A stretch of DNA of 64,000 nt from Myxococcaceae bacterium. GTDB lineage: Bacteria > Myxococcota > Myxococcia > Myxococcales > Myxococcaceae. The notes under the pieces were generated by a model. That model saw only the letters and a list, made by a program, of their open reading frames with translations, was not told where the DNA came from and did not search any database. The position numbers and the translations under genes were made by a program. How positions within the stretch are numbered: the stretch's first letter is position 1; each line of letters opens with the position of its first letter. The DNA is taken from contig JADGRA010000035.1 of the NCBI GenBank assembly GCA_017881265.1, positions 1-64,000 of the forward strand, written 5' to 3'. Below are positions 49,521-59,022 of the stretch, piece after piece.

Positions 49521-50654
49521 TCAGCCGGCCGCGCGCGGGTGAATGGGGCCAGCGCGGCGGCGCAGCGACGCCCCTTCCCGGCCGGAGACAGCCGCCAGCA
49601 CCTCGCCGAGGATGGCGAGCGCAATCTCCTCGGACTGCTCGGCGCCCACGTCCAGGCCGGTGGGGCTGTGCAGCCGCCGGCGCTGCGCCTCGCTGGGGAC
49701 GAAGCCGCCCTGGGCCAGTTCGGCCAGCATCTGTTCGGTGCGCAGCCGCGGGCCCAAGGCGCCCACGTAGGCGCAGCCTGACTCCAGCGCCAGGCGCAGG
49801 AAGCCCCTGTCATGGACCAGGTTGTGCGTCATGACGATGACGGCGGCGTCCTCGCCAAGCGGCACCCGGCCCAGCGCCGTCTCCGGGGTGGCGGTGAGGC
49901 GCACGTCGGCCTCGCGGAAGGCGTCCTGGGGGACGCCGGTGGGCCGGTTGGCCACCACCGTGGTGTGGAAGCCGAGCTCCGCGGCCAGGCGCACCAGCGA
50001 TACCGCGTCCTGCCCGTTGCCGAAGATGACGAGGGGCCGCGGCGGCTTCACCACCTCCACCAGCGTCTCCACGGCCGACTCCCCGCTGCCGTCTCGGCGC
50101 ACGCTGCTGCGGCCGGCCGCCAGGGCCGCGGCGGCAGCGGCCTGCAGCTGCTCGCGCAGGGCCGCCTCCGTCACGTCCGTGCGGACGCCTGACTCGTCCA
50201 ACACCAGGCGCTGCCCCGGCCGGGCGCGGCTAGTGCTGCCCGCGCGGAAGACGGTGGCCAGCACGCCGGGCCGGCGGGCGGCGAGGCGGTCGACGAGGAA
50301 GTCCAGCGGGTGGGTGGGGCGAGCGTCCGGCAGGACGCGTTCCTGCAGCACGTCCACCTTCCCGTTGCAGCCCAGGCCGAAGCTCCACGACACGTCCTCA
50401 TCGGTGGTGGTGGAGTCGTAGGTCACCACCACCGGGCCCTCGCGCGTGCGCCACCAGGCCTTTTTCAGGACTTCCCCTTCCAGACAGCCGCCGCTGATGC
50501 CGCCGGCAAGCCAGCGGTCCTCGGACATGAGGAGCCGCGCCCCGGGCCGGCGGTAGGTGGAGCCAGACGTCTGCACCACCGTGGCCAACAGCGCAGGGCT
50601 AGCCTGGGCCTTGAGGGCCGTCCATGCCTCGGCGATGCGTCGCAGCTCCTTCAT
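49521..50654 (-). CDS. xdhC: XdhC/CoxF-family molybdenum-cofactor maturation protein
   Basis: A 377-residue protein. The N-terminal XdhC_CoxI domain has ALLATVVQTSGSTYRRPGAR, then LAGGISGGCLEGEVLKKAWW and SWSFGLGCNGKVDVLQERV, typical of this family. The C-terminal Rossmann domain reads PLVIFGNGQDAVSLVRLAAE and VIVMTHNLVHDRGFLRLALE, with SGCAYVGALGP. XdhC binds Moco and delivers the sulfurated cofactor to molybdenum hydroxylases, so it serves the CoxL-type enzyme nearby. The start ATG at 50654 is placed at MKELRRIAEAWTALKAQ; further upstream readings are in a different gene's region. Convergent with coxE. Confidence 0.92.
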   Translation of the reverse strand: MKELRRIAEAWTALKAQASPALLATVVQTSGSTYRRPGARLLMSEDRWLAGGISGGCLEGEVLKKAWWRTREGPVVVTYDSTTTDEDVSWSFGLGCNGKVDVLQERVLPDARPTHPLDFLVDRLAARRPGVLATVFRAGSTSRARPGQRLVLDESGVRTDVTEAALREQLQAAAAAALAAGRSSVRRDGSGESAVETLVEVVKPPRPLVIFGNGQDAVSLVRLAAELGFHTTVVANRPTGVPQDAFREADVRLTATPETALGRVPLGEDAAVIVMTHNLVHDRGFLRLALESGCAYVGALGPRLRTEQMLAELAQGGFVPSEAQRRRLHSPTGLDVGAEQSEEIALAILGEVLAAVSGREGASLRRRAGPIHPRAAG

Positions 50655-50892
50655 GGCCAACCCCGCCGCGCTCTGCTGGAGTCCCCGCGTGGGCCCTTCC
50701 ACCCTCCGCCTATGTAGCGCGCCCGCGGCTTCGGGGCGACAACGACGGCTACTCGCACCCCCGCCCAGCGTCCGCTGCAAGGCAGGCCTCCAGCGTTGAC
50801 GCCCGGTGGAACAGGCCGCTAGAACTCCGCGGGGGCCGCGCACGGCCCCCCGCCGGCTTTTTCCCAAGGCTTCCCAAGGGGTTTCCACCACC

Positions 50893-51426
50893 GTGAGTGC
50901 CTTCGCGCTGGACCGAATCACCAAAGTGCTGCCGGGGGCCCTCCTCGACCGCCCGGTGGACAGGACGGGCGGGCACTGGGGGCTGGTGCGTCCGGACACG
51001 CTTCCGGCCGTGGCGCAGCTCGTCAAGAGCGACCCCGAACTCGCCTTCAAGCTGTTTCTCTCCATCGACGCGGTGGACCGGCTGCAGCTGGCCGACAACA
51101 CGCCGCGCTTCGAAGTCGTCTACTTCGCCTACTCCGTCAGCCGGAATGAACATCTGCGCCTCAAGGTGCGGGTGCCGGAGGAGCGGCCGGAGGTCCCCAG
51201 CTTGGCCCACGTCTACCAGGGCGCCAACTGGTGGGAGCGCTTCGTCTGGGACTTCTACGGCATTCGCTTCCTGGGCCATCCGGACTTGACGCGCATCCTC
51301 ATGTACGAGGAATTCAAGGGGCACCCCTTGCGCAAGGACTACCCGCTGCGCGGCCGGCAGCCGCTCACCCCCGAGCGCCCAGTCGAGGACATCTTCCGCG
51401 GTCCGGGAACCTCCGGCGTCGGCTGA
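50893..51426 (+). CDS. nuoC: NADH-quinone oxidoreductase subunit C
   Basis: A 177-residue peripheral subunit. The complex I 30-kDa signature is in YQGANWWERFVWDFYGIRFL followed by GHPDLTRILMYEEFKGHPLR, and KDYPLRGRQPLTPE follows. The start is GTG at 50893 (VSAFALDRITKVL), chosen because sequence upstream is Pro/Arg-rich and unlike NuoC. It resumes the complex I series started by nuoA-nuoB, 11 kb earlier. NuoC is a separate protein here, not fused to NuoD. Confidence 0.93.
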   Translation: MSAFALDRITKVLPGALLDRPVDRTGGHWGLVRPDTLPAVAQLVKSDPELAFKLFLSIDAVDRLQLADNTPRFEVVYFAYSVSRNEHLRLKVRVPEERPEVPSLAHVYQGANWWERFVWDFYGIRFLGHPDLTRILMYEEFKGHPLRKDYPLRGRQPLTPERPVEDIFRGPGTSGVG

Positions 51427-51496
51427 CGCCGGAAGGCTTCCTTCTCCCCAAGGCCTTTTCCCACCCCCCCCAAGCGCCGGCACCCCCCCAACCACC

Positions 51497-52726
51497 ATGG
51501 CAGACGCAAAGGACACCGTCCCGCAGCAGGCCGAAGAGGGCGAGCTCGAGGCGCACCTTCACACCAAGCGGATGCTCATCAACATGGGGCCTTCGCATCC
51601 GGCCATGCACGGCACGGTGCGCACGCGCGTGGAGCTGGAGGGGGAAACCATCGTCCGGGCCATCCCGGAGATTGGGTTTCTGCACCGCGGCTTCCAGAAG
51701 AGCTGCGAGAACGTCACCTGGAACCAGTGCCTGCCGTACACGGACCGGCTGAATTACGTCAGCGCGTTGATGAACAACTTCGGGTTCCTCAAGGCGGTGG
51801 AGATGCTGTGCGGCATCACCATCCCCGAGCGCGCCCAGTACATCCGCGTCATCGCCTCGGAGCTGCACCGCATCCACGACCACCTCACCTGCGTCGGCAG
51901 CATCGGCCTCGAGCTGGGCGGCTTCGCCCCCTTCCTCTACGCCATCGAAGGACGCGAGCTCATCATGGACCGGGTGACGGAGCTCACCGGCGCGCGGCTG
52001 ACTACCAGCTTCGGCCGGGTGGGCGGCCTCAACCGCGATGTGCCCGAGGGCTGGGCGGAGCGGGTGCTGAAGACGCTCGACAAGTGCCATGAGCTGATTG
52101 GCGAGATGGACACGCTGCTCACCGCCAACCGCATCTTCGTCGACCGGATGCAGGGGGTGGGCGTCATCACCACCGAGGACGCGCTGGACTTCGGCTTCAC
52201 CGGGCCCTGCCTCCGGGCCTGTGGCGTGCCCTATGACGTCCGCAAGGCGCGTCCCTACTGGGTGTACGAGCGGATGGCCTTCGACGTGCCGGTGGGGAAG
52301 AACGGCGACAACTTCGACCGCTACCTGATGCGGATGGAGGAGTTGAAGCAGTCGGAGGCGATTGTGCGCCAGGGGCTGAAGGACATCCCGCCCGGGCCCG
52401 TCATCGTCGACGACTGGCGGATTGCGCTACCGCCGAAGTCCGAGGTGTATGGCACCATCGAGGGCGTCATCGCCCACTTCAAGCTGGTGATGGAGGGGGT
52501 GCCCGTGCCGGCGGGCGAGGTGTACGACAGCTCCGAGGCGGCCAACGGCGAGCTCGGCTGGTACCTGGTGAGCGACGGCTCGGGCCGTCCCTACAAGGTG
52601 CACGTGCGCGCACCGGGCTTCGCGCTGCTGTCCGGGCTGCCGCGCATGGTGGAGGGGCGGATGCTGGCGGACCTCATCCCCACCTTCGACACCATCAACA
52701 TGATTGGCGGCGAGGTGGAACAGTGA
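51497..52726 (+). CDS. nuoD: NADH-quinone oxidoreductase subunit D
   Basis: A 409-residue 49-kDa-type subunit. LINMGPSHPAMHGTVRTRVE and IGFLHRGFQKSCENVTWNQC are the N-terminal motifs lining the quinone site. TSFGRVGGLNRDVPEGW and the C-terminal PRMVEGRMLADLIPTFDTIN are also diagnostic. The Ni-Fe hydrogenase ancestry shows in the fold, without the metal cysteines. It overlaps the next gene by 4 nt (GTGA). Normal length for Proteobacteria-type NuoD. Confidence 0.96.
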   Translation: MADAKDTVPQQAEEGELEAHLHTKRMLINMGPSHPAMHGTVRTRVELEGETIVRAIPEIGFLHRGFQKSCENVTWNQCLPYTDRLNYVSALMNNFGFLKAVEMLCGITIPERAQYIRVIASELHRIHDHLTCVGSIGLELGGFAPFLYAIEGRELIMDRVTELTGARLTTSFGRVGGLNRDVPEGWAERVLKTLDKCHELIGEMDTLLTANRIFVDRMQGVGVITTEDALDFGFTGPCLRACGVPYDVRKARPYWVYERMAFDVPVGKNGDNFDRYLMRMEELKQSEAIVRQGLKDIPPGPVIVDDWRIALPPKSEVYGTIEGVIAHFKLVMEGVPVPAGEVYDSSEAANGELGWYLVSDGSGRPYKVHVRAPGFALLSGLPRMVEGRMLADLIPTFDTINMIGGEVEQ

Positions 52727-54447
52727 GCCCGAAGGACAACAAGCCGTCTTCGCCGCCGCCGCCCGCGGCGCCCCCGGCCAAGCCCGCGCCGAAGAACCCG
52801 GGCTTCGTCACCCTGAATATCGACGGCAAGGAAGTGACGGCCAAGCCGGGCACCAACCTCATCACCGCGGCCAAGACGGTGGGCGCGGACATCCCCTACT
52901 ACTGCTGGCACCACCGCCTCTCCATCGCCGCCAACTGCCGGATGTGCCTGGTGGAGAGCAGCACCTCTCCCAAGCTGGTCCCGGCCTGCCAGACCGCGCT
53001 CCAGGAGGGGATGAGCATCCGCACCGACACCGAGCGGGTGGCGGAAGTCCGCCGCTCGGTCATGGAATTTCTCCTCCTCAACCACCCGGTGGATTGCGCC
53101 ATCTGCGACCAGGCGGGCGAGTGCAAGCTCGAGGACTACTACCAGCGGCTGGACCACAAGCCCTCCCGGCTGGAGGGCGGTAAAATCCTCCGCAACAAGC
53201 GCAAGGTGCTGGGCCCTTTGGTGGTGCTCGACCAGGAGCGCTGCGTGCAGTGCACGCGCTGCGTCCGCTTCATGGACGAGGTGGCCAAGGAGCCACAGCT
53301 CGGGATGTTCGCCCGCGGGTCCGAGGAGTACATCGACGTCTTCCCCGGCCAGCAGCTCACCAGCAACTACAGCGGCAACGTGGTGGACCTCTGCCCGGTG
53401 GGTGCGCTGCTCAACCGCGACTTCCGCTTCCGGGCCCGGAGCTGGTTTCTGTCCACGGTGGCCTCGGTGTGCACCGGGTGCTCGCGCGGCTGCAACACCT
53501 ACGTCGACTTCATGGGGCAGGACGTCTACCGCTACCGGCCGCGGGAGAATGACGCCATCAACCAGAGCTGGATGTGCGACCAGGGGCGCCTGTCCTACAA
53601 GCCCCTCAACCTGGCCCGCGTCCAGGCCCCGTCGCTGGGGCGCGCGGACGACCGGCGCGAGGTGACGGCGGCCGAGGCGCTGCTGCGGGCCACCGCGCAG
53701 CTGAAGGCGATGGCCGGCACGGCGGAGCTGGCGGTGCTGGTATCGCCCAGCTGTTCCAATGAGGACTTGCTGGCCGGCCTCACCTTCGCCAAGGACGCAC
53801 TGGGCGTGCGCCACCTGTACGTGGGCGGCCGGCCGGACGGCGCCGCGGACGCGCTCCTCATGCGGGCCGACAAGAACCCCAACCGCAAGGGCCTGGCCTG
53901 GGTGTCCGCTGGGCTCGGCCTCAGCCTCGAGCCGTTTGCGGCCCTCCTCAAGGCCGTCCAGGCCGGGACGGTGAAGGCACTCTACGTGCTGGGGGCCGAG
54001 GTGCCCGTGGACGAGGCGGAGGCCGCCCGGACGCTGGCCCAGGTGGAATTCATCGCGGTGCAGGCGACCAACGTCACCCCCCTCACCGAGACGGCCGACG
54101 TCGTGCTTCCCACCGCCACCCACGTCGAGGACGAGGGCAGCTTCGTCCAGGAGGACGGCGTGGTGCAGCGCGTCCGGCGCGCCTTCCCGCCGCGCGGCAG
54201 CACGCGCGGGCACTGGAATTGGGCGGTGGACATCATGCGGGAATTCGGCTTCCCGCTCACCTACGAGTCGGCCCGCGACGTCTTCCGGGAGCTGTCGCCC
54301 AAGGTGCCGGAGCTGGCCAGCTTCGGCTGGGACAGCGAGGCGCCGCCGCTGAAGACGCAGCGCGGCCTCCAACCGCTGGCCACCGGCGCCGACGGGCGGC
54401 CGCCGGGCTACCGCGAATTCGGCGCGCCGCGCGTGCGCGGGATTTGA
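52723..54447 (+). CDS. nuoG: NADH-quinone oxidoreductase subunit G
   Basis: A 574-residue iron-sulfur subunit with a GTG start overlapping nuoD. After a Pro-rich N-terminus come the [2Fe-2S] ligands (YYCWHHRLSIAANCRMCLVE, with a fourth in VPACQT), the His-Cys cluster (HPVDCAICDQAGECKLED), two ferredoxin motifs (ERCVQCTRCVRF; CPVGALLN) and a CTGCSRGCNTYV cluster. The C-terminal half is a molybdopterin-oxidoreductase-like domain without Mo ligands. At 574 it is shorter than the E. coli protein (about 908). No nuoE or nuoF gene is found in the window, so NADH input may be elsewhere or absent. Confidence 0.93.
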   Translation: MSPKDNKPSSPPPPAAPPAKPAPKNPGFVTLNIDGKEVTAKPGTNLITAAKTVGADIPYYCWHHRLSIAANCRMCLVESSTSPKLVPACQTALQEGMSIRTDTERVAEVRRSVMEFLLLNHPVDCAICDQAGECKLEDYYQRLDHKPSRLEGGKILRNKRKVLGPLVVLDQERCVQCTRCVRFMDEVAKEPQLGMFARGSEEYIDVFPGQQLTSNYSGNVVDLCPVGALLNRDFRFRARSWFLSTVASVCTGCSRGCNTYVDFMGQDVYRYRPRENDAINQSWMCDQGRLSYKPLNLARVQAPSLGRADDRREVTAAEALLRATAQLKAMAGTAELAVLVSPSCSNEDLLAGLTFAKDALGVRHLYVGGRPDGAADALLMRADKNPNRKGLAWVSAGLGLSLEPFAALLKAVQAGTVKALYVLGAEVPVDEAEAARTLAQVEFIAVQATNVTPLTETADVVLPTATHVEDEGSFVQEDGVVQRVRRAFPPRGSTRGHWNWAVDIMREFGFPLTYESARDVFRELSPKVPELASFGWDSEAPPLKTQRGLQPLATGADGRPPGYREFGAPRVRGI

Positions 54448-54458
54448 AGGGCCTCCGC

Positions 54459-55904
54459 ATGAATCGCACTCTCAAAATCCTCTCCGTCGCCATTCTCCTC
54501 GTGCCGGGAGTGCTGTTTGGCATCAGCTGGGCGCAGTACCGCGTCGGCGGCTGGCTGGCCGAGAGCTGCCCCGTCTTCCACACGCAACTGCAGCTGTGCG
54601 ACACCGGGGGCACCAGCCTCGCCTGGGTGAGCGCGCTTCTGTTTCACATGCTGCTCTTCGTCATGGTGCTGGCCACCCTGCTCACCGTGGCCGAGCGCAA
54701 GTGGAGCGCCTTCACCCAGGACCGCATCGGCCCGGAGCGGGCGCGCATCGGCCCGGCCTGGATGCGCAAGCACTCCTTCGGCGGCCTGCCGCACGTGGCG
54801 GCGGATGCGCTGAAGATGATTTTCAAGGAGAACACCCGCCCCAAGGCTGCCGACAGGGACCGGATTCTCTTCTGGCTGGGGCCGGTGCTGGCCTTTGCCC
54901 CGGTGTTTGCCCTGGCCGCCGTCATCCCGTTCGGCCCCACCGTCCCAGTCAACGGCTATGCCATCTCGGCCCAGGTGGCCAACCCCAACTTCGGCCTCCT
55001 CTACGTCTTGGCCATCGCCTCGCTGGCGGTGTACGGCACCTCGCTCGCCGGCTGGGCCAGCAACAGCAAGTTTGCGCTTCTCGGCGGCGTGCGGGCCGCC
55101 TCGCAGATGATTAGCTATGAAGTGGCCCTGGGCCTGTCCCTGGTGGGGATGATGGTCGCCTTCTCCACCGTGCAGCTGCCCGTCCTCATTGGCTCGGCGG
55201 CCGCCGGCACCGGCCAGGCCCAGTACCTGTGGCAGGGCAGCGTCCTGGGGCTGGACTTCGGGGTCCCGGCGTGGGGGATTTTCCTCCAGCCCTTGGGCTT
55301 CCTCCTCTTCTTCACCGCCGCCTTCGCCGAGACGAAGCGCGCGCCCTTCGACGTGCCGGAGGGGGAGAGCGAGATTATTGGCTACTTCCTCGAGTACTCG
55401 GGGATGAAGTTCGGCACCTTCATGATTTCCGAATTCATCGAGGTGGTGGTGCTCTCGGCCCTCATCACCGCCATCTTCCTCGGCGGCTGGCACCTCGGCT
55501 TCGCCGGCGACGTGGCGCTCGCCCAGGGCCTCGGGAAGAGTCACCCGGTGCTGTACGGGGCCTTCTGCGGCGCGGTGTTCGCCATGAAGGTGGTGTTCCT
55601 CTGCTGGTTCCAGCTGATTGTGCGCTGGACGTTCCCGCGCTTCCGGTACGACCAGATTATGACCCTGGGCTGGAAGGTGCTGCTGCCGCTCGGCCTCTTC
55701 AACCTCTTCGCCTCCGCCGCCCTGGTGCTCCTGGACCCCAGCCTGCACTGGCTGGCGGTGGCCGGGCTGCTCGAGATTGCCGTCCTGGCCGGACTCACCC
55801 TCACCCGCAAGGCGCCCAAGTCCGGCTCCGGCCACGAAGCGGCCGGGCACGGCACGCCCGACGTCCACGCCCTTCCGGCAGCGGCCGCCTCCGCCCATCA
55901 CTGA
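54459..55904 (+). CDS. nuoH: NADH-quinone oxidoreductase subunit H
   Basis: A 481-residue membrane subunit. It starts [20 protein letters not shown] and carries about nine helices. [20 protein letters not shown] and [20 protein letters not shown] with [20 protein letters not shown] are the quinone-site and complex I 1 signatures. Typical NuoH is about 320-350 residues. The excess comes from a periplasmic insertion near residues 20-50 and a hydrophilic C-terminal tail (His-rich, Ala-rich). The ATG at 54459 is chosen to put the first helix N-terminal; 12 nt separate it from nuoG. Confidence 0.95.
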   Translation: MNRTLKILSVAILLVPGVLFGISWAQYRVGGWLAESCPVFHTQLQLCDTGGTSLAWVSALLFHMLLFVMVLATLLTVAERKWSAFTQDRIGPERARIGPAWMRKHSFGGLPHVAADALKMIFKENTRPKAADRDRILFWLGPVLAFAPVFALAAVIPFGPTVPVNGYAISAQVANPNFGLLYVLAIASLAVYGTSLAGWASNSKFALLGGVRAASQMISYEVALGLSLVGMMVAFSTVQLPVLIGSAAAGTGQAQYLWQGSVLGLDFGVPAWGIFLQPLGFLLFFTAAFAETKRAPFDVPEGESEIIGYFLEYSGMKFGTFMISEFIEVVVLSALITAIFLGGWHLGFAGDVALAQGLGKSHPVLYGAFCGAVFAMKVVFLCWFQLIVRWTFPRFRYDQIMTLGWKVLLPLGLFNLFASAALVLLDPSLHWLAVAGLLEIAVLAGLTLTRKAPKSGSGHEAAGHGTPDVHALPAAAASAHH

Positions 55905-55921
55905 GAGCGAGCAGCGCACCC

Positions 55922-56650
55922 ATGGCCTACTACCAGGCGACGAAGGACCCGACGACGGACATCCGCGAGCGCACCTACGTGCCGGAGCTGCTGCACGGGC
56001 TCGCCGTCACCATCCGCCACTTCATGCGGAACCTCTTCTTCCCGCGCGACACCAACACCGACGTGCTGAACCGCACCGGGACCAGTCAAATCACCACCGT
56101 CTCCTACCCCGAGGAGCAGGTGACGTACCCGCCCGGGTACCGGGGGTTGCACCGGCTGGTGCCGCGCGAGGACGGCAAGCCCCGCTGCGTGGCCTGCTAC
56201 CTGTGCGCCACCATCTGCCCGGCCCAGTGCATCCACATCGAAGCCGGCGAGTATGAGACGACGGATGCGTCGGCCGACAGCCGCGTCATCGAGAAGTACC
56301 CCACCAGCTTCGTCATCGATGAGTTGCGCTGCATCGTCTGCGGCCTGTGCGTCGAGGCCTGTCCCAAGGACGCCATCCGCATGGACACCGGGCGCCACAC
56401 CCCGAGCGAGTACACCCGCTCCGGCTTCGTCTGGGACATCCCCCGCCTGCTGGAAGGCCCGCCCGTCAATCACCCGTCAGACCCCTGGCTGAAGCGGCCG
56501 GGCTCCGAGAGGCCGGCCCATGCGCACCTGGAGAAGCACGCCCGCATCGGCGAGGGGCTGGTGCCGCTGAAGCTGCCCCGGCCGGCGCACCCGGTACGCA
56601 CCGAGGTCACCTCCGGTCCGGTGCCCGTCACCAAGTTCCTCCGCGACTGA
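55922..56650 (+). CDS. nuoI: NADH-quinone oxidoreductase subunit I
   Basis: A 242-residue ferredoxin-like subunit carrying two [4Fe-4S] clusters: [15 protein letters not shown] and [15 protein letters not shown], each C-x2-C-x2-C-x3-CP. The preceding segment ([20 protein letters not shown]) and [20 protein letters not shown] match NuoI. The C-terminal region is longer than E. coli NuoI (180) by about 60 residues rich in Pro and charged residues. Preceded by GAGAGCGAGC then the ATG at 55922, 18 nt after nuoH. It ends the visible complex I cluster; nuoJ-N are not in the window. Confidence 0.95.
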   Translation: MAYYQATKDPTTDIRERTYVPELLHGLAVTIRHFMRNLFFPRDTNTDVLNRTGTSQITTVSYPEEQVTYPPGYRGLHRLVPREDGKPRCVACYLCATICPAQCIHIEAGEYETTDASADSRVIEKYPTSFVIDELRCIVCGLCVEACPKDAIRMDTGRHTPSEYTRSGFVWDIPRLLEGPPVNHPSDPWLKRPGSERPAHAHLEKHARIGEGLVPLKLPRPAHPVRTEVTSGPVPVTKFLRD

Positions 56651-56741
56651 CGAGAGCAGCCCCCGGGGGGGCGCGGAACCGGGCCACCGGCCGTCAATTT
56701 GGCGCCGGCCCCTGGCCGGGGGAGCATTCCCCCCCAAAGAC

Positions 56742-58034
56742 GTGGACGCACGCCCGCACGTAGCACCGGCCCCCTGGCGCTCGCGCCTGCTTGCCCTCGG
56801 CGAGGCGCTGGGCCAGCAGCGCCACCTTCTGGCCGTCCGCGACGGGGTGGTGGGGGCGCTGCCGCTGGTGCTGGCCGGTTCGGTGTTTCTCCTCCTCGCC
56901 CAGCCCCCCTCGCGCACGCTGCAGGCCTGGGTGGCGCCTTGGGCAGCGCAGCTGTTGCTTCCGACGCGCGTGCTGGGGGGCGCCATCTCCCTCTACGTGG
57001 CCTTCTGCACCGCCTACGCCCTGGCGAAAAGCTACGCGCTGGACGCCGCCTCCTGCGGGCTGGTGGCCCTGGCCAGCTACCTGGTGGCCGCCGTCCAGCC
57101 GGCGCCGGCGGGCCAGCTGCCGGCGCTGGTGCTGCAGCGGCTTGGGGCCGGCGGCATTCTGGCCGCGCTCGCCCTCGGCCTTGGCAGCGTGGAAGTCACC
57201 CGGCTTCTGGTGCAGCGCCGCTGGACGGTGCGGCTTCCTCCGGGCACGCCGGAGGCGGTCGGGCGCAGCCTCCTGGCCCTGGTGCCGTGCCTGGTGTGCG
57301 TCAGCCTCGTCTTCTTCCTCGTCCACGTGGTGGGCACGGACGTCATCCGGCTTTTGCAGCGGGCCGCCGTGCCGCTGCTGCACGCGGTGGGCAGCCTCCC
57401 CGGCGTCCTCGGGGTGGTGCTGTTGGACAGTAGCCTATGGCTGCTGGGCGTCCATGCCGGGGCAGTGGGCGCCTCGCTGCGGCCCCTGTGGGAAGCCATG
57501 CTGCTGGAAAACATGGAAGCGGCGGCCGCCGGGGCGGCGCTGCCGCACGTGGCGCCGCTGCACTTCTATTTGTGGTTCGTCTGGCAGGGGGGCTCCGGCG
57601 CGGCGCTGGCGCTCGGGCTTCTTCTTGTGCGCTGCCGTTCGGCGCAGCTGCGCAGCGTGGGGCGGCTTGGCCTGTTGCCCGCGGTGTGCAACGTGAATGA
57701 GCCGCTTCTCTTCGGTGTCCCGGTGGTCCTCAATCCAAGCCTCGCCGTGCCCTTCGTCCTGGCCCCCGTCGTGAGCGCGACAGTGGCCTACGCGGCCTTC
57801 GCGCTGGACTGGGTGCGGCGGCCGACGCTGGAGGTGCCCTGGACGCTGCCGGCGCCCGTGGGGGCCTTCCTCACCACCGGGGGCGACGTCCGGGCGGTGG
57901 TGCTGCAAGTTTGTACGCTAGCGCTCAGCGTGGCCGTCTACTGGCCCTTCGTCCGCCGCTATGACGCACGGCTGCTGGCCGAGGAGACACGGCCCACGGC
58001 GGGGGGACTTCCGCCTGGGCCAGCCAACCCGTAA
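56742..58034 (+). CDS. PTS EIIC-like sugar permease (lactose/cellobiose family), orphan
   Basis: A 430-residue integral membrane protein with a GTG start and ten or so hydrophobic segments. The diagnostic EIIC motif is CNVNEPLLFGVPVVLNPSLA, and the N-terminal helix layout (LGEALGQQRHLLAVRDGVVG and GALPLVLAGSVFLLL) follows CelB/LicC-type EIIC. No EIIA, EIIB, HPr or EI gene is nearby, so phosphorylation-coupled transport is not assured and the protein may act as a facilitator or a sensor. It lies 91 nt after nuoI and 38 nt before the 2Fe-2S gene, on the same strand. Confidence 0.85.
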   Translation: MDARPHVAPAPWRSRLLALGEALGQQRHLLAVRDGVVGALPLVLAGSVFLLLAQPPSRTLQAWVAPWAAQLLLPTRVLGGAISLYVAFCTAYALAKSYALDAASCGLVALASYLVAAVQPAPAGQLPALVLQRLGAGGILAALALGLGSVEVTRLLVQRRWTVRLPPGTPEAVGRSLLALVPCLVCVSLVFFLVHVVGTDVIRLLQRAAVPLLHAVGSLPGVLGVVLLDSSLWLLGVHAGAVGASLRPLWEAMLLENMEAAAAGAALPHVAPLHFYLWFVWQGGSGAALALGLLLVRCRSAQLRSVGRLGLLPAVCNVNEPLLFGVPVVLNPSLAVPFVLAPVVSATVAYAAFALDWVRRPTLEVPWTLPAPVGAFLTTGGDVRAVVLQVCTLALSVAVYWPFVRRYDARLLAEETRPTAGGLPPGPANP

Positions 58035-58072
58035 ACCAAGGTTGCTGCTGCCGTGGTGAAGACGAGAAAGCT

Positions 58073-58423
58073 GTGCCGCGCTACCGCATGTCCGTGTGCC
58101 GGGGTCCCGACTGCCGCCGAAATGGCGCGGAGCGCGTCCTGGTTGCCGCGCGCGAGGCGCTTCAGGGCCAGGGGATGGAGGCGAAGTGCGTGCTGGCCCG
58201 CGGCGGCTGCTACGGGCTGTGCCACCTTGGGCCCAACGTGGTGGTGCGCGAGGAGCGCGAACGGCCCCGGGACGTCTTCGCCCAGGAGGACTTCCAGCTG
58301 ATGGGGTGGCCGGACGAAGTACACTACGGGGAGATGACGGCGGAGAAGGTGACCCGCGTCATCGCCGAGCACATCGGGGCGGATGCCCCGGTGCAAAGCT
58401 TGCGCGGCGCGCGCGAAGACTAA
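58073..58423 (+). CDS. thioredoxin-fold [2Fe-2S] ferredoxin-like protein
   Basis: A 116-residue soluble protein with a GTG start. The N-terminus MPRYRMSVCRGPDCRRNGAE and the later ARGGCYGLCHLGPNVVV give C-x4-C and C-x3-C ligands, the arrangement of thioredoxin-like [2Fe-2S] ferredoxins and of the C-terminal NuoE/HoxE domain. The full-length NuoE N-terminal helical part is missing, so this is not NuoE itself. It could be an electron carrier for the nearby complex I or cox enzymes, but only position suggests that. Ends before a 250-nt non-coding stretch containing a hairpin. Confidence 0.85.
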   Translation: MPRYRMSVCRGPDCRRNGAERVLVAAREALQGQGMEAKCVLARGGCYGLCHLGPNVVVREERERPRDVFAQEDFQLMGWPDEVHYGEMTAEKVTRVIAEHIGADAPVQSLRGARED

Positions 58424-58443
58424 AGGCGCCCGCGCCCCGCGAA

Positions 58444-58463
58444 AGGGCCCAGCCGGGGGCCCT
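58444..58463. terminator. GC-rich stem-loop after the [2Fe-2S] gene
   Basis: AGGGCCC-AGCCGG-GGGCCCT is a perfect 7-bp stem with a 6-nt loop, 20 nt downstream of the [2Fe-2S] gene stop. It is followed by a C-run instead of T, so if it ends transcription it does so without a U-tract. The remaining ~215 bases before the first lipoprotein are GC-rich with no gene. Confidence 0.4.
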
Positions 58464-58678
58464 CCCCCCCAGCGCCCCCCTGGGCCCCGTCTGGGGTGGG
58501 GTGGGCCACCCGGGGGCCCCCCCGGGCTGGGCAATTGGCTGAGTTGATGCTGGACGTCCGGCCCTGAACGGGGTAGGCGAACGAGCGGACCGGGGGGGGC
58601 ACGCGCTCCACCCGGAGGGTTTGACCCGCGAGGGGCAGCCGCCTCTCCGTTGAGACCGAATACCAACGAGGAACCGAC

Positions 58679-59011
58679 ATGCGACACCTCAGCAAGTTGA
58701 TTCTCGCGTGCGCGCTCATCACCGGCTGCGCCACCGCTCCCGCGGGCCCACCGAAGTGGCTGACCGACGCCCAGGATGCGGTGGCGTCGGCACAGGCGGC
58801 TGGAGCCGCGCAGGTTCCTGCGGCCCAGGAGCACCTGCAGAAGGCGCAGACGGCGCTGACTGCGGCGCAGTCCGGCAAGGGCGACGCGCAGATGAACGCC
58901 TCGCTGGCCACGGCCGAAGCGCAGTTGGCGGGCAACCTGGCCAAGCAGTCCAAGGCACAGGCTGACCTGCAGGGCGCGACCGACCAGCTCAACCGGCTGA
59001 AGGCCCAGTGA
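58679..59011 (+). CDS. DUF4398-type lipoprotein, copy 1
   Basis: A 110-residue lipoprotein. Signal MRHLSKLILACALITGCATA has a lipobox ending in TGC, giving a lipid-modified Cys at residue 17. The mature part (PPKWLTDAQDAVASAQAAGA and EHLQKAQTALTAAQSGKGDA) is an Ala/Gln-rich two-helix coiled coil, as in DUF4398 proteins that usually accompany OmpA-like peptidoglycan-binding proteins. RBS AACGAGGAACCGAC precedes the ATG. It overlaps the following OmpA-type gene and has a diverged paralogue at 60128 whose first 60 nt are almost identical. Confidence 0.8.
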   Translation: MRHLSKLILACALITGCATAPAGPPKWLTDAQDAVASAQAAGAAQVPAAQEHLQKAQTALTAAQSGKGDAQMNASLATAEAQLAGNLAKQSKAQADLQGATDQLNRLKAQ

Positions 59012-59022
59012 CCGAGGAAACA

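Noticed and set aside
58073..58423. Calling the [2Fe-2S] protein NuoE.
   Set aside because: It lacks the N-terminal helical domain of NuoE and has no adjacent nuoF.
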